Positions 40,601 to 51,706 of a stretch of 64,000 bases of DNA are shown piece by piece. Numbering within the stretch: the first letter of the stretch is position 1; each line of letters begins with the position of its first letter. Source of the stretch: Chenggangzhangella methanolivorans (lineage in GTDB: Bacteria > Pseudomonadota > Alphaproteobacteria > Rhizobiales > Methylopilaceae); assembly GCF_019797865.1 (NCBI RefSeq), contig NZ_CP081869.1, positions 434,001-498,000 on the forward strand. Reading direction: 5' to 3'. The notes below the pieces were generated by a model. That model made no database searches, had not been told where the DNA came from, and was given only the letters and a program-made list of their open reading frames with translations. A program made the position numbers and the translations under genes.

Positions 40601-43600
40601 CTAGGCGCCAGCGTCGCCGGCAATGATGGCGTTCACGGCCAGGTCGATGTCGTCGTCCAAGAGAAACGGCGCCTGGGCGTAGATGATGGCAGGCTCGCCG
40701 CTGAGACGGGCCGCCAGGTGGCCAAGCCCTAGCAGCTGCTCGGCGCCCTTTACCCCTAAGGCGATCTCCGAGGTCCCGACGCTGGCCACCTTGAGGATCA
40801 GGCGGTTGCCGAGGTTATCGCGCAGCTGCATCGGCATGACGTTGGCGTCAGGCCGCTGGGCGGCGAAGATCAGGTGGATGCCGGCCGCGCGGGCCTTGAC
40901 CCCGAGGCGCGAGACATTGGCGGTGACGGCCTCCTTGTAGTCGTCGCTGAGCATCCATTCGGCGAACTCGTCGTGGACGAGGAAGGTCCAAGGCAGTTGC
41001 TCCGCCGCGTCGGCCTTCTCGTTGAAGCTGCGGATGTCGCGCGCGCCCCGTTGCCGGAACAGGTCGTAGCGCCGCTCCATCTCAGCGACCAAGCCTTCCA
41101 TCACCTCGGTCGCACGGGACTGTTCGACCACCACCCCGCCCTGCAAGTGGGGCAATCGTTCGACGGCGGCGTAGTCCACGCCCATCTTGGGGTCGATCAG
41201 GTGGATCCGGGTCAAACGGCTAGTATTGGTGGCGGCGATGTCCAGCAACAACGCCTGGATCAGCACCGATTTGCCGCTGCCGGTCGCGCCAGCGACTAGG
41301 GTATGGGGCTCGTGCTGCGTCCCGCCGGCGAATGGACCGCTAAGGTTCAGATAAAGGATGTCCCCATCAATTTCCTTAAGGCCGAGAACGAAGGAGGTGT
41401 TCACACCGACTGCGTTGCGGTTGAGCACACGGCGCGCCCAGACATCCCACATGGAGACGGTCTGACGCTGCGGTCGCGCGACCCCGACGACGATTTCGCC
41501 GGGCAGCGGCGAGATCGAGATCAGCCGGAGCCCGTGGGTCGTCAGCAAAGCCGACTGCTTGGCCTCAATGTCCTCCACCCGCAGCCGATCGCTCCCCTGG
41601 AACCGCACTAGCGCGGCGTTAGGCGTCAGCCGTGTGCCAACGATCTTGGCCTGCAGCGAATAACCCAGGAGCGCGCTGCGCAGCTTCTGGGCTGTCGCGT
41701 TGAGCCAGGCCTGGTCATCGGCCGTGTCCTCGCGGGCCTGCTCCGCCTTCTCCCGAACGAGTTCGGCGAGCCCCCTGGTTGGCTCCGACGCGGGCGGAGG
41801 CGAGACCTGCGCGGCAGGAGCCGCGGGCGCGACCTCGGTGCCACCATTTTCGAGGGCAGGCTCGGCGGGTGAAGATAGAGCCGGCGTGAACGGCGCGGCG
41901 GCCGCACCACCCGCGGGGCTGGGCTCCGGCGAGGAAGACGGGGACGGGGGCGCGTTCGGCGGTGCGCCGTCGTCGTCATCCCCATCGTCCTCGTCATCGT
42001 CGAAGGTCTGGACGTTGACCGGCTTGGGCAGTGGTGCTTTAGGGTCGAGGTCGATGGCCTTAGTCCAGTCGATGCGCGGTGCCGGGCTCTTGAACGTATC
42101 GGCCTGCCACGGACGCACGCCGATTAGCGCCTCACGCTGCGGCGCTAGAGGCTCGTTGGACTCGTAAGCCTTGATCAGGGCCCTAACACCTTCCCGCGTG
42201 AAGGTCTCCTGCAGGCCGCCGCTGATGTCGGCGATAGACTCCTGGTCTCCAAGGCTGCTCGCATCGCTCGGCGGCCCCGAGATGAAGATGTGGGAGTACC
42301 CACGCAGGTCGATGGGCACCCTGCCCTGACGGATTCCGTCGCGCACCCGTTCCAGAAGCGTCGAATGGCCGAGGGCTGCCGTTCCGTCGAGCAACAGGTC
42401 TGCGATCCGCGACAGCCAAAGGTCGCGGTCGAGCCGGCCGGGATAGCCGAACAAGGCGTCGTCCATTCGGCTGACCGTCTGGCGCAGCTGTTGGCGGGAC
42501 TTGCGGCTAGCATCCGCTTGGCCGGACGCATCGACGTATTTGGCTTCGGTGACCACGGCGCGCAGGTGCTCGGTGCCATCGGCGTCGACGCCGACGCTCA
42601 GCGCCAGGATATCCGCCAACCCTTCCTCGCGTTGCCCAAGCCACTCCGCATAGTCGTCGAGTAAGAACCAGGCAACCGCAGCGCCGTCGCCGAGCTCTTC
42701 GGCGACGAGCGCTCGACTTATGACCAATCCGATCAATTCACCTGCCGAGATACCGCGCTTGGCCGCTCGAAGCACGATATCGCCGGAGATAGCGTTGGCG
42801 TCGTTGATCATGCGCCGCGCCAGCTCGGACAGCCGAGCGTCGGACAGACCAAGGTTCAATTCCCCCAGACGCCGACGGACCAGGACGTGCAGCAGACGCA
42901 GTTCGGAAGTCGAGGAGACCACCATGTTGCGGCCGTGGGTGCGCTGACGGCGATAGCGGATGACGCTGATCCCCTGTGCAGTCAGCTGCCGCTTGTCGAG
43001 CAGGTCGTCGTAAGTCGCAACCCATTCCGCCAGCTGGTGGGCCTCGTCGAACATCGACTTCAGGCCATGATCTTGGAAGGAGATCTGCCGCGCGGGCAGG
43101 ACGTGCTCCTGCGTGCCATGCGACTGCCGGCGGATCACCCCGGCGACCGCATCGACATAGGCCCAGCCAGCATCGGGCTGGCGCGGACAGGTCAGATAAC
43201 TTGTCGCTTTGAGCTCGTCTTCGGCAGTTACCCGGCGATAGGACCAGCGCGACGGCACGTGTTCAAGTAGCGACGGATTCCGCTCTGCAGCCGGGACCGG
43301 AAACCAGTGTTCCTTGGCCTGGCGAGACACCACGTCGTGGAGGAAGGCGACATCGATCCGCCGGCCGATGGCGTCCTTGGGGCCGCCGCCCCCGTCCAGC
43401 ATCACGCCGATGCGCAGCTTGGACATGAAGTTGCGGGAGGTCTCGCTGACCACGATGGCGTCTGGATCGCCCTCCGACTTCTCCAGCAGCTCCGAATAGA
43501 CCTGGGTGAGCCGATTGCGGTCCCGGTGGCGGACGAGGACGTTGCAATGCACCTCATCTTCGTCCTGCACCGTGCTCAGGGCGTTGATCGTTGCGAGGGG

Positions 43601-46006
43601 CAGGCCAGCTGCATCGCAGTTGTAGAGCATGATGCTGAGGTTCGATCCTCATGCGGCTGCAAGTCGAGGTAGCGCTCCAGCACCCCGCGGATCTGACGCG
43701 CCGCCTCCTGCGGGTCGACGTCGGTGCCGGCCTCGGCCGGATCGCGCACCGGCCGCTCGAACAGGGAGTAGTCGTTGACGGTTCCCGTTTCGACCAGCAG
43801 CACCGGCTCCGCCCCCTCGTAGCCCACGGCGATCTCGGGGTAGAGCGGGTGGCCGAGCTCCTCGCGCAGGTCGGAAAGAATAGCCGCGAGTCCCCGAAGT
43901 TCACGTCGTTGTCCGACAGGAGATAGTCTGCCAAGCCGGCGACCGATCGCATCTTGATGGCGGTGGCCGCTAGGCGCATGGGGTGCCACGGCGCGATGAT
44001 CGCCGAGGGTGCCGCGCCGGTGATCTGCACTATGCCCAAGCCCAACGCTTGCTCCCACAGCCCTTGGCGGTTGATGTCGCCGACCGCGTGAACGGAGAGG
44101 CAGCGCAACAGCGCGCCAAAGGCCTCGGCCTGCTCTAAGAGCACTGCGTCGGCGTACCCGGTCCCCGACCAGGCCAGGAGCGCCCGCCCATAGACCTCCG
44201 AGAACGTCCCCCAGGCGGCCGCCACGGCGTCCGCCGCATCGGGAGTCAACCGACCGACTTGGCGGGCCTCCTTAAGGCGCCGCGGGATGAGTTTCGCGAC
44301 ATCCTCGCCGACCTTGGTCCTAGGCACTAAGGAGCCGGCGTCCTGGCCGAACGCCGGCTGTAGGGTCCCTACATCGGACAGCGAGACCGATTGCAAGGCG
44401 CCCTTTCGGCTCACCAGTAGGCGGGCAACGTTTGTTCGGCGCAGCGGACGCTCCAACAGACGCCGTAGGTCCTTGGAAAGTTCCGCGCCAATCGCATTGG
44501 GTTGCCCCGCCCATACGAGCTGAACGACGGCGCGTTCCGAGCCGGCACCAGAGCCCACGACCAACTCGACGTCGAACTTGATCTGCAGGCTCGCTCGGGA
44601 GACCGACTCGTTGCGTCGATACTTCTTGCGGCGCTTCGCGCGTTCCAGAAGCTCCTCGTACTGGAAGATGTGAGGCGCGTCCCAGGTCACCGCGTTGCCC
44701 ATCAGCGCGGGCAGGCCGCGGTAGCGCACACCGAACGCAAGGGCGATGTCTGCGTTCATGTCGAGCCACTGGCTACGCGACCTGCGGGCGGAGCGGATGG
44801 TTAGGCTGCGGGCCGCCCGTCGCGTTGACTTGACCGAACAGGCGCTCGAGCACGAGGAGCAGGCCGGCGAGGAAGTCCGTGCACTCAATCGGGCGGCCGA
44901 AGATGAACCGCTCCCACTTTGCGCGCAGGGGCTTGTCCTGCCCGAGGTCATCGCGGTGGGCTTCGAAGAACTCTCGATCGTCGTCGCGGGTCTCTTTGAG
45001 CGAACGCCCCTTCAGTGCCTTAAGATACTCCTCGTCGGCATCGCTGAGCCGGCCCGGCAAAATCGAATTCGAAGAAGTTAATCGTGTCTTCGGCCAGCGT
45101 CGTTTTCTTGAGCTTGATGCCGGAGAACAGCAGCAGAACGTTGTCTGCCTCCCACTCGAACTCGGCGAGCGCCTGAGCAGCGTCCCCCCACCCGGGCGGC
45201 GCCGCGATGAAGACCTCAATCGGCCCGTGCGCAATGGCGGCGATGTCTTCCTTCGACTGCTCGAACTGTCCCTGCAGCTCATCCGCATCGATAGTCTGGC
45301 GGTTGGACCGCATCTTCGCCATGAGCGGCTTGCGGTCCGAGATCAGCTTATCGAACAGCTTCCTCCAACGGCGCGGCTGGTCGAGATCCTTATCCTTGAT
45401 CCCGACGAAATAGCCGCTGTCGCGCGGGAGCCTCAGAGCGGGCAGCGCCCAGCCGAGCGCTTCCTGGACGGGCTTGGACTCCTCGGCCACGCGTTGGCGC
45501 GTAAGGGCGACGAAATGGGAGACCTGGTGGAGGGTCCAGTCGTCGGCGGCGTTCAGCCCCGCCAAAGCCGCGCGCCACGCGGCGAGCTGCCCCTCCGGCA
45601 GACCGAGGCCAGTGCTAGCGGCCTCGACCCAGGGGGCGACGTCCTCGGTGAGTTGCTTGGCGCCGATCAATGTCACGTCCTGCAAGGACTCGCCCTGGTC
45701 GTCGTCGGTATTGGCCATCAGGAGCGCCGGCTTTTCGCACTCCGCGTTGCGCACCGCGACGGTCCGATCGTCAGTGACAACCGCGTCCGGCAGGCCGTGA
45801 CCGTCGACTAAGGCGCGTGGGATCGCGATCTTCAGCTGGGCCGCGACACCCGATGTTGCCAGCAAGGCCGCCGTTATCGCCGCTACCTGCTCGCCGGTAA
45901 GGCGGTCGAGCAGGTAGCGCGCTACGCCATCCTCGGATGTGAGCGTCGACAAGCGCTGCTGGATCGAGGTTGCGCCGGCAGCGCCGATGAGGTCGGCCGG
46001 CTTCAT
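40601..46006 (-). pseudogene. sspH: SspH/DptH-type FtsK-like restriction translocase, four frameshifts
   Basis: About 1800 residues, as large as DptH. The C-terminal FtsK/HerA-type motor has Walker A AGATGSGKSVLIQ (near 41280) and Walker B TFLVHDEFAEW (near 40970). The mid-region GLADILALSV followed by LRAVVTEAKYVD (42540-42620) fits a PD-(D/E)-x-K nuclease core. An acidic, proline-rich linker (41830-42000) separates the two. The first third (from MKPADLIGAAGATSIQQRL) is unassigned. Frame breaks at ~45051, 44773, 43875 and 43640 are each mended by one base. The start overlaps the sspG stop (ATGA). In the SspABCD-SspFGH system this part damages non-phosphorothioated DNA. Confidence 0.85.
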
Positions 46007-47547
46007 GCGGCTTCTCCGCGCTGGAAGGGATTTTCGACGTAAGCGCAGGAGTCGGACAGGCGCTTCAGCAGGCCGAGACTGGCGAGGCGCTCTTCGAGCC
46101 GGCGCGCGTTGTCAGAGAAATCCTCTTGATCGGCATTGCCGCTGTCGATGAAGGAGCGGGCCTGATGATCACCGATGATGAGGCCGTAACGGCCTGCCAG
46201 GGTAGCCAAGAAGTCCTTGAACTCCATCCGTTTGGCCACGCAGGTCACAACAAGCGTCTTGAGGAGCCTGTCGGTTGGGGCGTAGCGCACCCGCCGGCTC
46301 GAACGGCGCGAAGAGAGGCCAATGGCGCGGGCCCAGGTCATGTGGACCTTGCCGACGTGCTGCTTGTGTCGGACCGCAGCCTTATTGACTAGCCGGTCTA
46401 TCAGCTCCTCGGGCGGGATGCTGCGCTCATCGTCGTCGTCCGGATCGGGCCAGTCGAATGCCCGCTTGAGCAGCTCGGCAACTTCGATGGCCGCGTCGTC
46501 GGAGGTGATCGCGGTTTGCCACTGCGACGTTTCGGTTGTCGCCCGGATGAAGCGCTCCATCGCCTGCTGCGGCAGGGCGTTGTTGGACTGGTAGGAGTCC
46601 GCGGACAGATCGCGCACCACAGACTTCTTGGGCGAGACGATCTCGCACACCAAGCTGGCGCGCTCGCTGCCCAAGACTTCGCCGGCCCGGTCGAGCTGAT
46701 AGAGGATTAGGTTGAGGCCGGTCACCGCGACGAGGTGGGGGATCGCGTCGTAGGCCGGGATCGGCAGTGACAGGATGGCGAGCCAATCCTCGGCTAGACG
46801 GTCGAACGCAGGATGCGATGAGCAGGGAAGGAAGGCACCGCCGCGGTCGGCCTTGGCAAGCTGAGCCTCTCCCTGAAGCGCCCGGACCATGCCGTCATAG
46901 GGCGCCGGATTCTGCAGGAACTGCCCGACGAGCCGTTCGCGTAGCTCTTCGACGCGCTGGCTGCGGCAAAGCATGAGGTAGAGGATTTCGCCGGTGCGCG
47001 CGAAGAACCGGCGGTCAGTCGTCACTCCGCCGTTGACCTTCACGTTGACGTCCTCGTAGAGGCCGTTGGGCCCGAACGGGAAGACGAATTTGGAACTCCA
47101 GCGCTTGTTGCTGTCGCCCTCGATCGCCGAGCCCTGGAGGAAACGGATGACGGCCGCGAAGTCGCGAAAGGTCTCGAAGCGGTCGCGCAGGTAGGCGAAG
47201 TCGGGTGACTCGAGCCCCCCGGCGGTGTCCGCCATTTTCTCCAACCAGGACGTCCAGGCCAGTTCGTCGGAGCGGTCCTCCGCCAGCACGGTCGTGATGT
47301 GGGGGTTGTTGAACACCAGGTTGCGCAGTCGAAGCTGGGTCTGCGGCCGATAGCTCAAGCTGTTCAGCGATGTTTCCTGCAGCGCCCGGCCAGCGACCTT
47401 TTCTGCCAACAGGACATTGAGGAACTCGAGAAACGTCAGCCAGGGCGATTGCTCGTCGTGGAGCCGGTGGCCCCAGATCGCCTCATCGACCCAGATCTCG
47501 GGCCCGGAGCGTTCCTCGAAATGCGTCGGCCTCGCCAGCACCTCCAT
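46003..47547 (-). CDS. sspG: SspG-like restriction component
   Basis: 514 uninterrupted residues, starting MEVLARPTHFEERSG. No catalytic motif is recognised; it is rich in tryptophan and charged residues (WTSWLEKMADTAGG). Identity rests on its position between sspF and sspH and on a size near that of DptG/SspG. It overlaps sspH by 4 bases and begins 2 bases after the sspF stop, so all three proteins are made together and probably form one complex. The acidic loop DWPDPDDDDERS (near residue 370) is unusual. Confidence 0.75.
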   Translation of the reverse strand: MEVLARPTHFEERSGPEIWVDEAIWGHRLHDEQSPWLTFLEFLNVLLAEKVAGRALQETSLNSLSYRPQTQLRLRNLVFNNPHITTVLAEDRSDELAWTSWLEKMADTAGGLESPDFAYLRDRFETFRDFAAVIRFLQGSAIEGDSNKRWSSKFVFPFGPNGLYEDVNVKVNGGVTTDRRFFARTGEILYLMLCRSQRVEELRERLVGQFLQNPAPYDGMVRALQGEAQLAKADRGGAFLPCSSHPAFDRLAEDWLAILSLPIPAYDAIPHLVAVTGLNLILYQLDRAGEVLGSERASLVCEIVSPKKSVVRDLSADSYQSNNALPQQAMERFIRATTETSQWQTAITSDDAAIEVAELLKRAFDWPDPDDDDERSIPPEELIDRLVNKAAVRHKQHVGKVHMTWARAIGLSSRRSSRRVRYAPTDRLLKTLVVTCVAKRMEFKDFLATLAGRYGLIIGDHQARSFIDSGNADQEDFSDNARRLEERLASLGLLKRLSDSCAYVENPFQRGEAA

Positions 47548-47549
47548 GG

Positions 47550-49308
47550 TTATGCCCGCACCATCACTCGGCGCGGCGTGGCCCGCCCGTCGTTAGTCAG
47601 TTCGATAAAGCGCAGCACCAGCTGACCATCCTCGCCGACGTCGTCACCATCCAGCTTGCGCCGGGTCTCGGTCTCGCGGAGCAGGCGCGCCTTGAAGGCC
47701 AGGATGTCCTCGTGGCACTCGAGCGAGAAACTACTCGGCAGCGCACCCTCGGCCACCCGGCCCAGGAATTCGAATCGGGTCGGCGAGAGCTCGAGGCGCA
47801 CGGCCGGATGGATCTCGCCCCGCGTGAGCCGCACGGCGACGTCGAAGCCACCCTGAGGATTGAGCACCAGGCTGACCTCCTCGCCCCCCTGTCGGGGAAC
47901 AGAAATCAGTTCGTCGAGCAGCGGGCTTCGTTTGGACTGCGAGTAGCTGCCCGACGTCGCTAGGACCAATTCGTCCTGGTTCTGCACGAGCATGCCGGTG
48001 AACACGCGATTGAGACCCCGCACGATCATCGAGAGCGCGGCCCGCGGCAGGGGCTGCTTCGCGCCAACTTTTCGGCCACCTCGAGGTAGACGCCCGCAAA
48101 GCGGAAGACCGTCAGGTCCCACAGCTCGTAGGCCGCTACGAGGTCATCCGGCAGGGTGAAGAACAGGCGCTGGCGCTGGGCCTTGAGCAGGTGAAGGAAT
48201 GCGGAACGGTCGACGCCCTCCCCGCCCTCTAGATACGCCTTCTGACCTTGGGTGTAGTTCGCCGTGGCCCCGTAGAACGGGTCCTTCCGGACAAGAGCGT
48301 CATAGGGCTCGGAATAGGCAGGGTCGTCGGCACCATAGACCAGGAGGTTATCCACCCGATTGCTGGTTTCCGCGCCGATGCCGAACAGGTTCAGCTTTTT
48401 GAAGGGCTCGGTCTTCTCGGCACGGCTAGGCTTCAGGTTCTCGCCGAAACGTTGCGGTAGACGCTGGCGAGATCGGCCCTGCCGCTGGCGACAATGTCTG
48501 GGACGTCCCCGCAGGACATCAGGCCATCGCGACCATCGGGGTGACCGAGGATCACATTCGCCACGAGTGAAAGGAGCTGGCGGACCGGAAAGTGGCCGCC
48601 ATTCCGCTCACTGAGTTCGACCAGCGACGCCAGACGCTGTCTGAACTTCCCGTGGCCGTCAGCGCCGGTCAGGCGCCGGCGGTTTTCGAGGATTGGACAG
48701 GCCTGGTCACGAGCCGCGGGGCAGCCGTCGCAGCCCGCCCAGCCTTCGTGACCACCAATCTCGTCGATAATGTACGACGTCATCTTCGCCGCCGGCGCGC
48801 GGCTGAGATCGCTGAGGTTCAGGCGGACCTCCCGATCGTCGGTGCCGCCAGTCACCAGCAGGTCCTCGACCACGTCCGAGAGTCGGCGCACCTCCGGCGT
48901 GTCGGGTGCGGCCTTCAGCTTCTCCAAGAGCTGGCCGTGATTGGCGGCCAGGAGATAGACGGTGTTCGAGGATGGCTGAGTGACGTCGCGCGCCACGCCG
49001 GCGATGAGCTCTGCGCTTTCTTCGTCGCGAAGCTCGCTGAGGTCCTTGACGATCACAAGGGTGCGTTGGCCGACCGCTAGCGTTTGGACCTTGGTGCCCT
49101 TGTTCCAGGTCGCCTCGTCGCCGCCGAGGGCGCTCCAAACCTCGCGGCAATGGTAGGTCTTTCCGTCGCCCGCCGTCCCGGTGATGATTTGGGTTACAGG
49201 GTCGGCACCACTGAAATTCTCAAGCAGCGCCTGCATAAACTGTGCAGGCAACACGATAGGCTTGATCCTGTGCCGCTTCAACGCGCGCTGAATCGACTCG
49301 TCATACAT
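47550..49308 (-). pseudogene. sspF: SspF/DptF-like ATPase, two frameshifts
   Basis: About 590 residues after repair. The probable start ATG is at 49308 (MYDESIQRALKRHRIKPIVL); an upstream in-frame start at 49434 exists. Walker A is ITGTAGDGKTYHC (near residue 45). RTLVIVKDLSEL and a cysteine cluster CDGCPAARDQAC follow. Frame breaks at ~48449 and ~48069 (T4 run) lead into FGENLKPSRAEKTEPF and then LPRAALSMIVRGLNRV. DptF-type proteins are ATPases of the phosphorothioation-dependent restriction complex. It heads sspFGH; no clear ribosome site is seen. Confidence 0.8.
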
Positions 49309-49968
49309 GTTGTCGTTTGTTGGAATCGGCCCGTAGTTGCGCAGAAATCGCACCCATGTGGCTGTGGTCGATGCTTCTGGCAATCCGATTCCCCCGACAC
49401 CTCTTGGTTGCACGCTACCGATCTGGCGCCGCAACGCAATCGGCAGGGTAGATTTCCAACGTCCATGGTAGACTTCTGCGCCAGCTCAACAGCCGTTATG
49501 ACCACGGTAGGGCTGACGTCGACTTGGATTAAGGCTTGCGTTGCCAAGCGCCGGCTAGAGTTGCACACCAGCGCTGAGATTAGGCTCGCCAAACAGACGT
49601 TTCCAACGACCGATGTGGGTCAGTCACTGACGCCACTAAGCTGTCGAGCGTGACGATCTGCTTTGATATGTTACATGACTAATCTGCATCGCTGCGATGG
49701 AGAGTCATCTTGGCGCGCAAAAGGCCGGCCAGACCATCGATGACGGTCCAGGCAAAACCGTCCTGCCGCACATGGCGATAATCCGCACCAACGCCGCCAT
49801 CCTGATCGACGCCGAGCAGATGTGCGGGCTGACTAACGACCGATCGAAGACACGCGGCTATGACGAATTCGCTTAGGTTCTTGCGGTCCGGACGGCAAAT
49901 TGGATGGCTGACGAAGCCGCTAGTCGGCGCACTCAGGAAGCGCCCTATAGCGAGCCTCTGGACTTCGC
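49309..49968. other. Region upstream of sspF with a weak short forward frame
   Basis: This should carry the leftward sspFGH promoter, though none is obvious. A 59-codon forward frame at 49697-49876 (MESHLGAQKAGQTIDDG, ending RGYDEFA) is followed after one apparent indel by ANWMADEAASRRTQEAPYSE to 49970. It may be the end of a lost gene. No family recognised. Confidence 0.35.
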
Positions 49969-50643
49969 CTAGTCCGGATCAACGAGCCTGAGCGGAGGCC
50001 TTTCTTCCCGTCGCTCAATCGCGCCCGGCTGCACCATCCCCTGGAGTCGTTCGGCGAGAGACAGCGCCTCATCCCAAAGACCGAAGTCGCGTGACGGCGG
50101 GCGCTCGGGCGAATTGTTTTGGCGCAGTTTCTCGAAAATTCCTGCGGATCTTACGCGCCTGGCCAGGGCCGCGACAATTCCGTCTGCGTAGCCCATAATG
50201 CCGTTAATATAGCTGACCTTCTTCTCATAGGTGATCGTGGTGGCCAGCAGTCGGCCGAATGCTCTCGCGGTCTCGCGCTCATACTCGACCCGATGAGCGT
50301 CAGACGCCCACGCCGGAACCCGATCTGTCGCCCCTTGGTAGCCGTGACCGGGTCGCTGCTCGTGTAGAAAGGTAGCGTAGTCGACCAGCTTCGCTGCCAG
50401 GTCGAGGACTTCGTGCTCCTTCAGGTCAAACAGCACGATCTCAACGTCGTTGTCGGAGGTGTATTCGCTAGTCTTCGACGTCTTGGCCTTAAGCACGAAG
50501 GCCGGCGCACCGGTCGAGATGCCGTTCTTCCGGAACTCGACACTTTCGTCGAGCGCTCCCATGCGTCCGCGCAAGGTGCGGTATGACTTGGATCCGTCCG
50601 AGACCTTCGACCGGTAGCCGTAGCCGGAAAGCAAAAATCTCAT
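49969..50643 (-). CDS. Hypothetical protein paired with the Mrr-like nuclease
   Basis: 224 residues from ATG at 50643, preceded by GAGGG and overlapping the nuclease stop as TGATG. The N-terminal part reads MRFLLSGYGYRSKVSDGSK and has a DNDVEIVLFDLKEHEVLDLA segment. No membrane helix or known motif. Tight coupling means it very likely works with the Mrr-like protein, either as a specificity or an inhibitory subunit; this is inference from context only. Confidence 0.65.
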   Translation of the reverse strand: MRFLLSGYGYRSKVSDGSKSYRTLRGRMGALDESVEFRKNGISTGAPAFVLKAKTSKTSEYTSDNDVEIVLFDLKEHEVLDLAAKLVDYATFLHEQRPGHGYQGATDRVPAWASDAHRVEYERETARAFGRLLATTITYEKKVSYINGIMGYADGIVAALARRVRSAGIFEKLRQNNSPERPPSRDFGLWDEALSLAERLQGMVQPGAIERREERPPLRLVDPD

Positions 50644-51395
50644 CACGCTACCCTCGTCCAAGGCGCGTCCATCAACTCATCAAAGCGGTCGAGGTCATGG
50701 ATCGTCAGCAGCACGACGCCTGTTGACCTGGCGAGCGTGCGCGCCGAGGCCGTGTAACCAGCGTTGGTGACGACAGCGGCAGCGTCATAGCGGTAGTGCT
50801 GCTTAGCGGCGAAGACCTCTTGGACTGACTTATTACCTACCGACGACGTGTAATACTTGCATTGCACGACGGCACGGAAGCCGTCCTTCTCGGCCAGCAC
50901 GTCAGCGCCCTGATCGCCCGTGGCTTGGGTAGTTATTGCAATCCAGCCTTGTTTCTGCAGTCGCCGCTGGCACCACTGTTCGAAGCCGGTCGGGGTCATG
51001 AAGTCCGGTATCGCGCTGTTGGCCGCGATCTCTTCGGCTCTCTTCACGATAGGGGCAATGATCGTATCTTTGAAATTAGCCAACGGCTGGCGCTGCATCG
51101 CGTCGAACGCGTTGCGCTCTTTGTCGTTGAGCTTCGCGTGGATGACCTTCTCGACGAAGTAGCGCCATTCTTTCTGCCAAGCCGCGTCATGAATGACGCC
51201 ATATTCGTCTATTCTCACTGTTGCGAGCCGCTTCCGGGCCAGCGTCTCGAGGTGTTCCTGGACAGCAGACGACGCTTTATCGATCGCTGTCTGAAAATGA
51301 TTTGAGCTTCCAGACGATGTAATTAAAATATATAGGAATATTAGGCCAAATATCAATAGTACAACTATCGAAACTGGTCGTGTATACGAGAACAA
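50643..51395 (-). CDS. Membrane-anchored Mrr-type restriction endonuclease
   Basis: 250 residues. One membrane helix at residues 9-26 (SIVVLLIFGLIFLYILIT) is followed by a charged helical region and a C-terminal Mrr_cat fold: GDQGADVLAEKDG (D161/D165) and VVQCKYY (Q178-x-K180), the D...Q-x-K nuclease signature, then SVQEVFAAKQHYRYDAAAVV. Mrr enzymes cut modified or foreign DNA; membrane tethering could let it meet DNA at entry. The gene and its upstream DNA (51290-51440) are AT-richer than the surroundings. It lies head-to-tail with its partner and beside sspFGH. Confidence 0.82.
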   Translation of the reverse strand: MFSYTRPVSIVVLLIFGLIFLYILITSSGSSNHFQTAIDKASSAVQEHLETLARKRLATVRIDEYGVIHDAAWQKEWRYFVEKVIHAKLNDKERNAFDAMQRQPLANFKDTIIAPIVKRAEEIAANSAIPDFMTPTGFEQWCQRRLQKQGWIAITTQATGDQGADVLAEKDGFRAVVQCKYYTSSVGNKSVQEVFAAKQHYRYDAAAVVTNAGYTASARTLARSTGVVLLTIHDLDRFDELMDAPWTRVA

Positions 51396-51446
51396 TAAAC
51401 CAGCGATGACAATGCCAAAAAAAGGCCGTTACCTGTATCAGAGTAC

Positions 51447-51612
51447 CTACGAGTTCGCCCCGTCCCACTTTAATCCCCGAGCTACCACAGTGAGCTGATC
51501 GTCCGGCAGAGGCCGCTGAAGCCTATTCGCTTCAGACCACTCCGCCCTCGTCCAGACGTCGATTTCCTCCTCCGTCGTCAAGATGACCGGCATCGCTTTC
51601 GGGTGGCAGGCT
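51447..51612 (-). pseudogene. C-terminal fragment of an SRAP (YedK/HMCES-like) protein
   Basis: Reads [20 protein letters not shown] then [19 protein letters not shown] and VVARGLK to TAG at 51449. The HPKAMP and RPLPDD segments are characteristic of the SRAP C-terminus. The catalytic N-terminal cysteine and ~170 residues are missing. SRAP proteins cap abasic sites in single-stranded DNA and are commonly SOS-controlled, which agrees with the LexA box at 52018. A deletion removed most of the gene. Confidence 0.75.
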
Positions 51613-51706
51613 TAATCACGGCATTGGGTTCGGTGGTGAAGAATCCAGCGCTGGCGGATCCGCACGGATCGGTACGGCCCGCTGATCGGCGGGGCCGCGG
51701 TCGCGG
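51613..51706. other. Junction between SRAP fragment and small gene
   Basis: Short noncoding segment where the missing part of the SRAP gene would have been. No repeat scar is visible. Confidence 0.3.

Noticed and set aside
43554..49434. Many separate genes on the reverse strand
   Set aside because: The pieces join end to end by single-base repairs into sspF, sspG and sspH of expected sizes.
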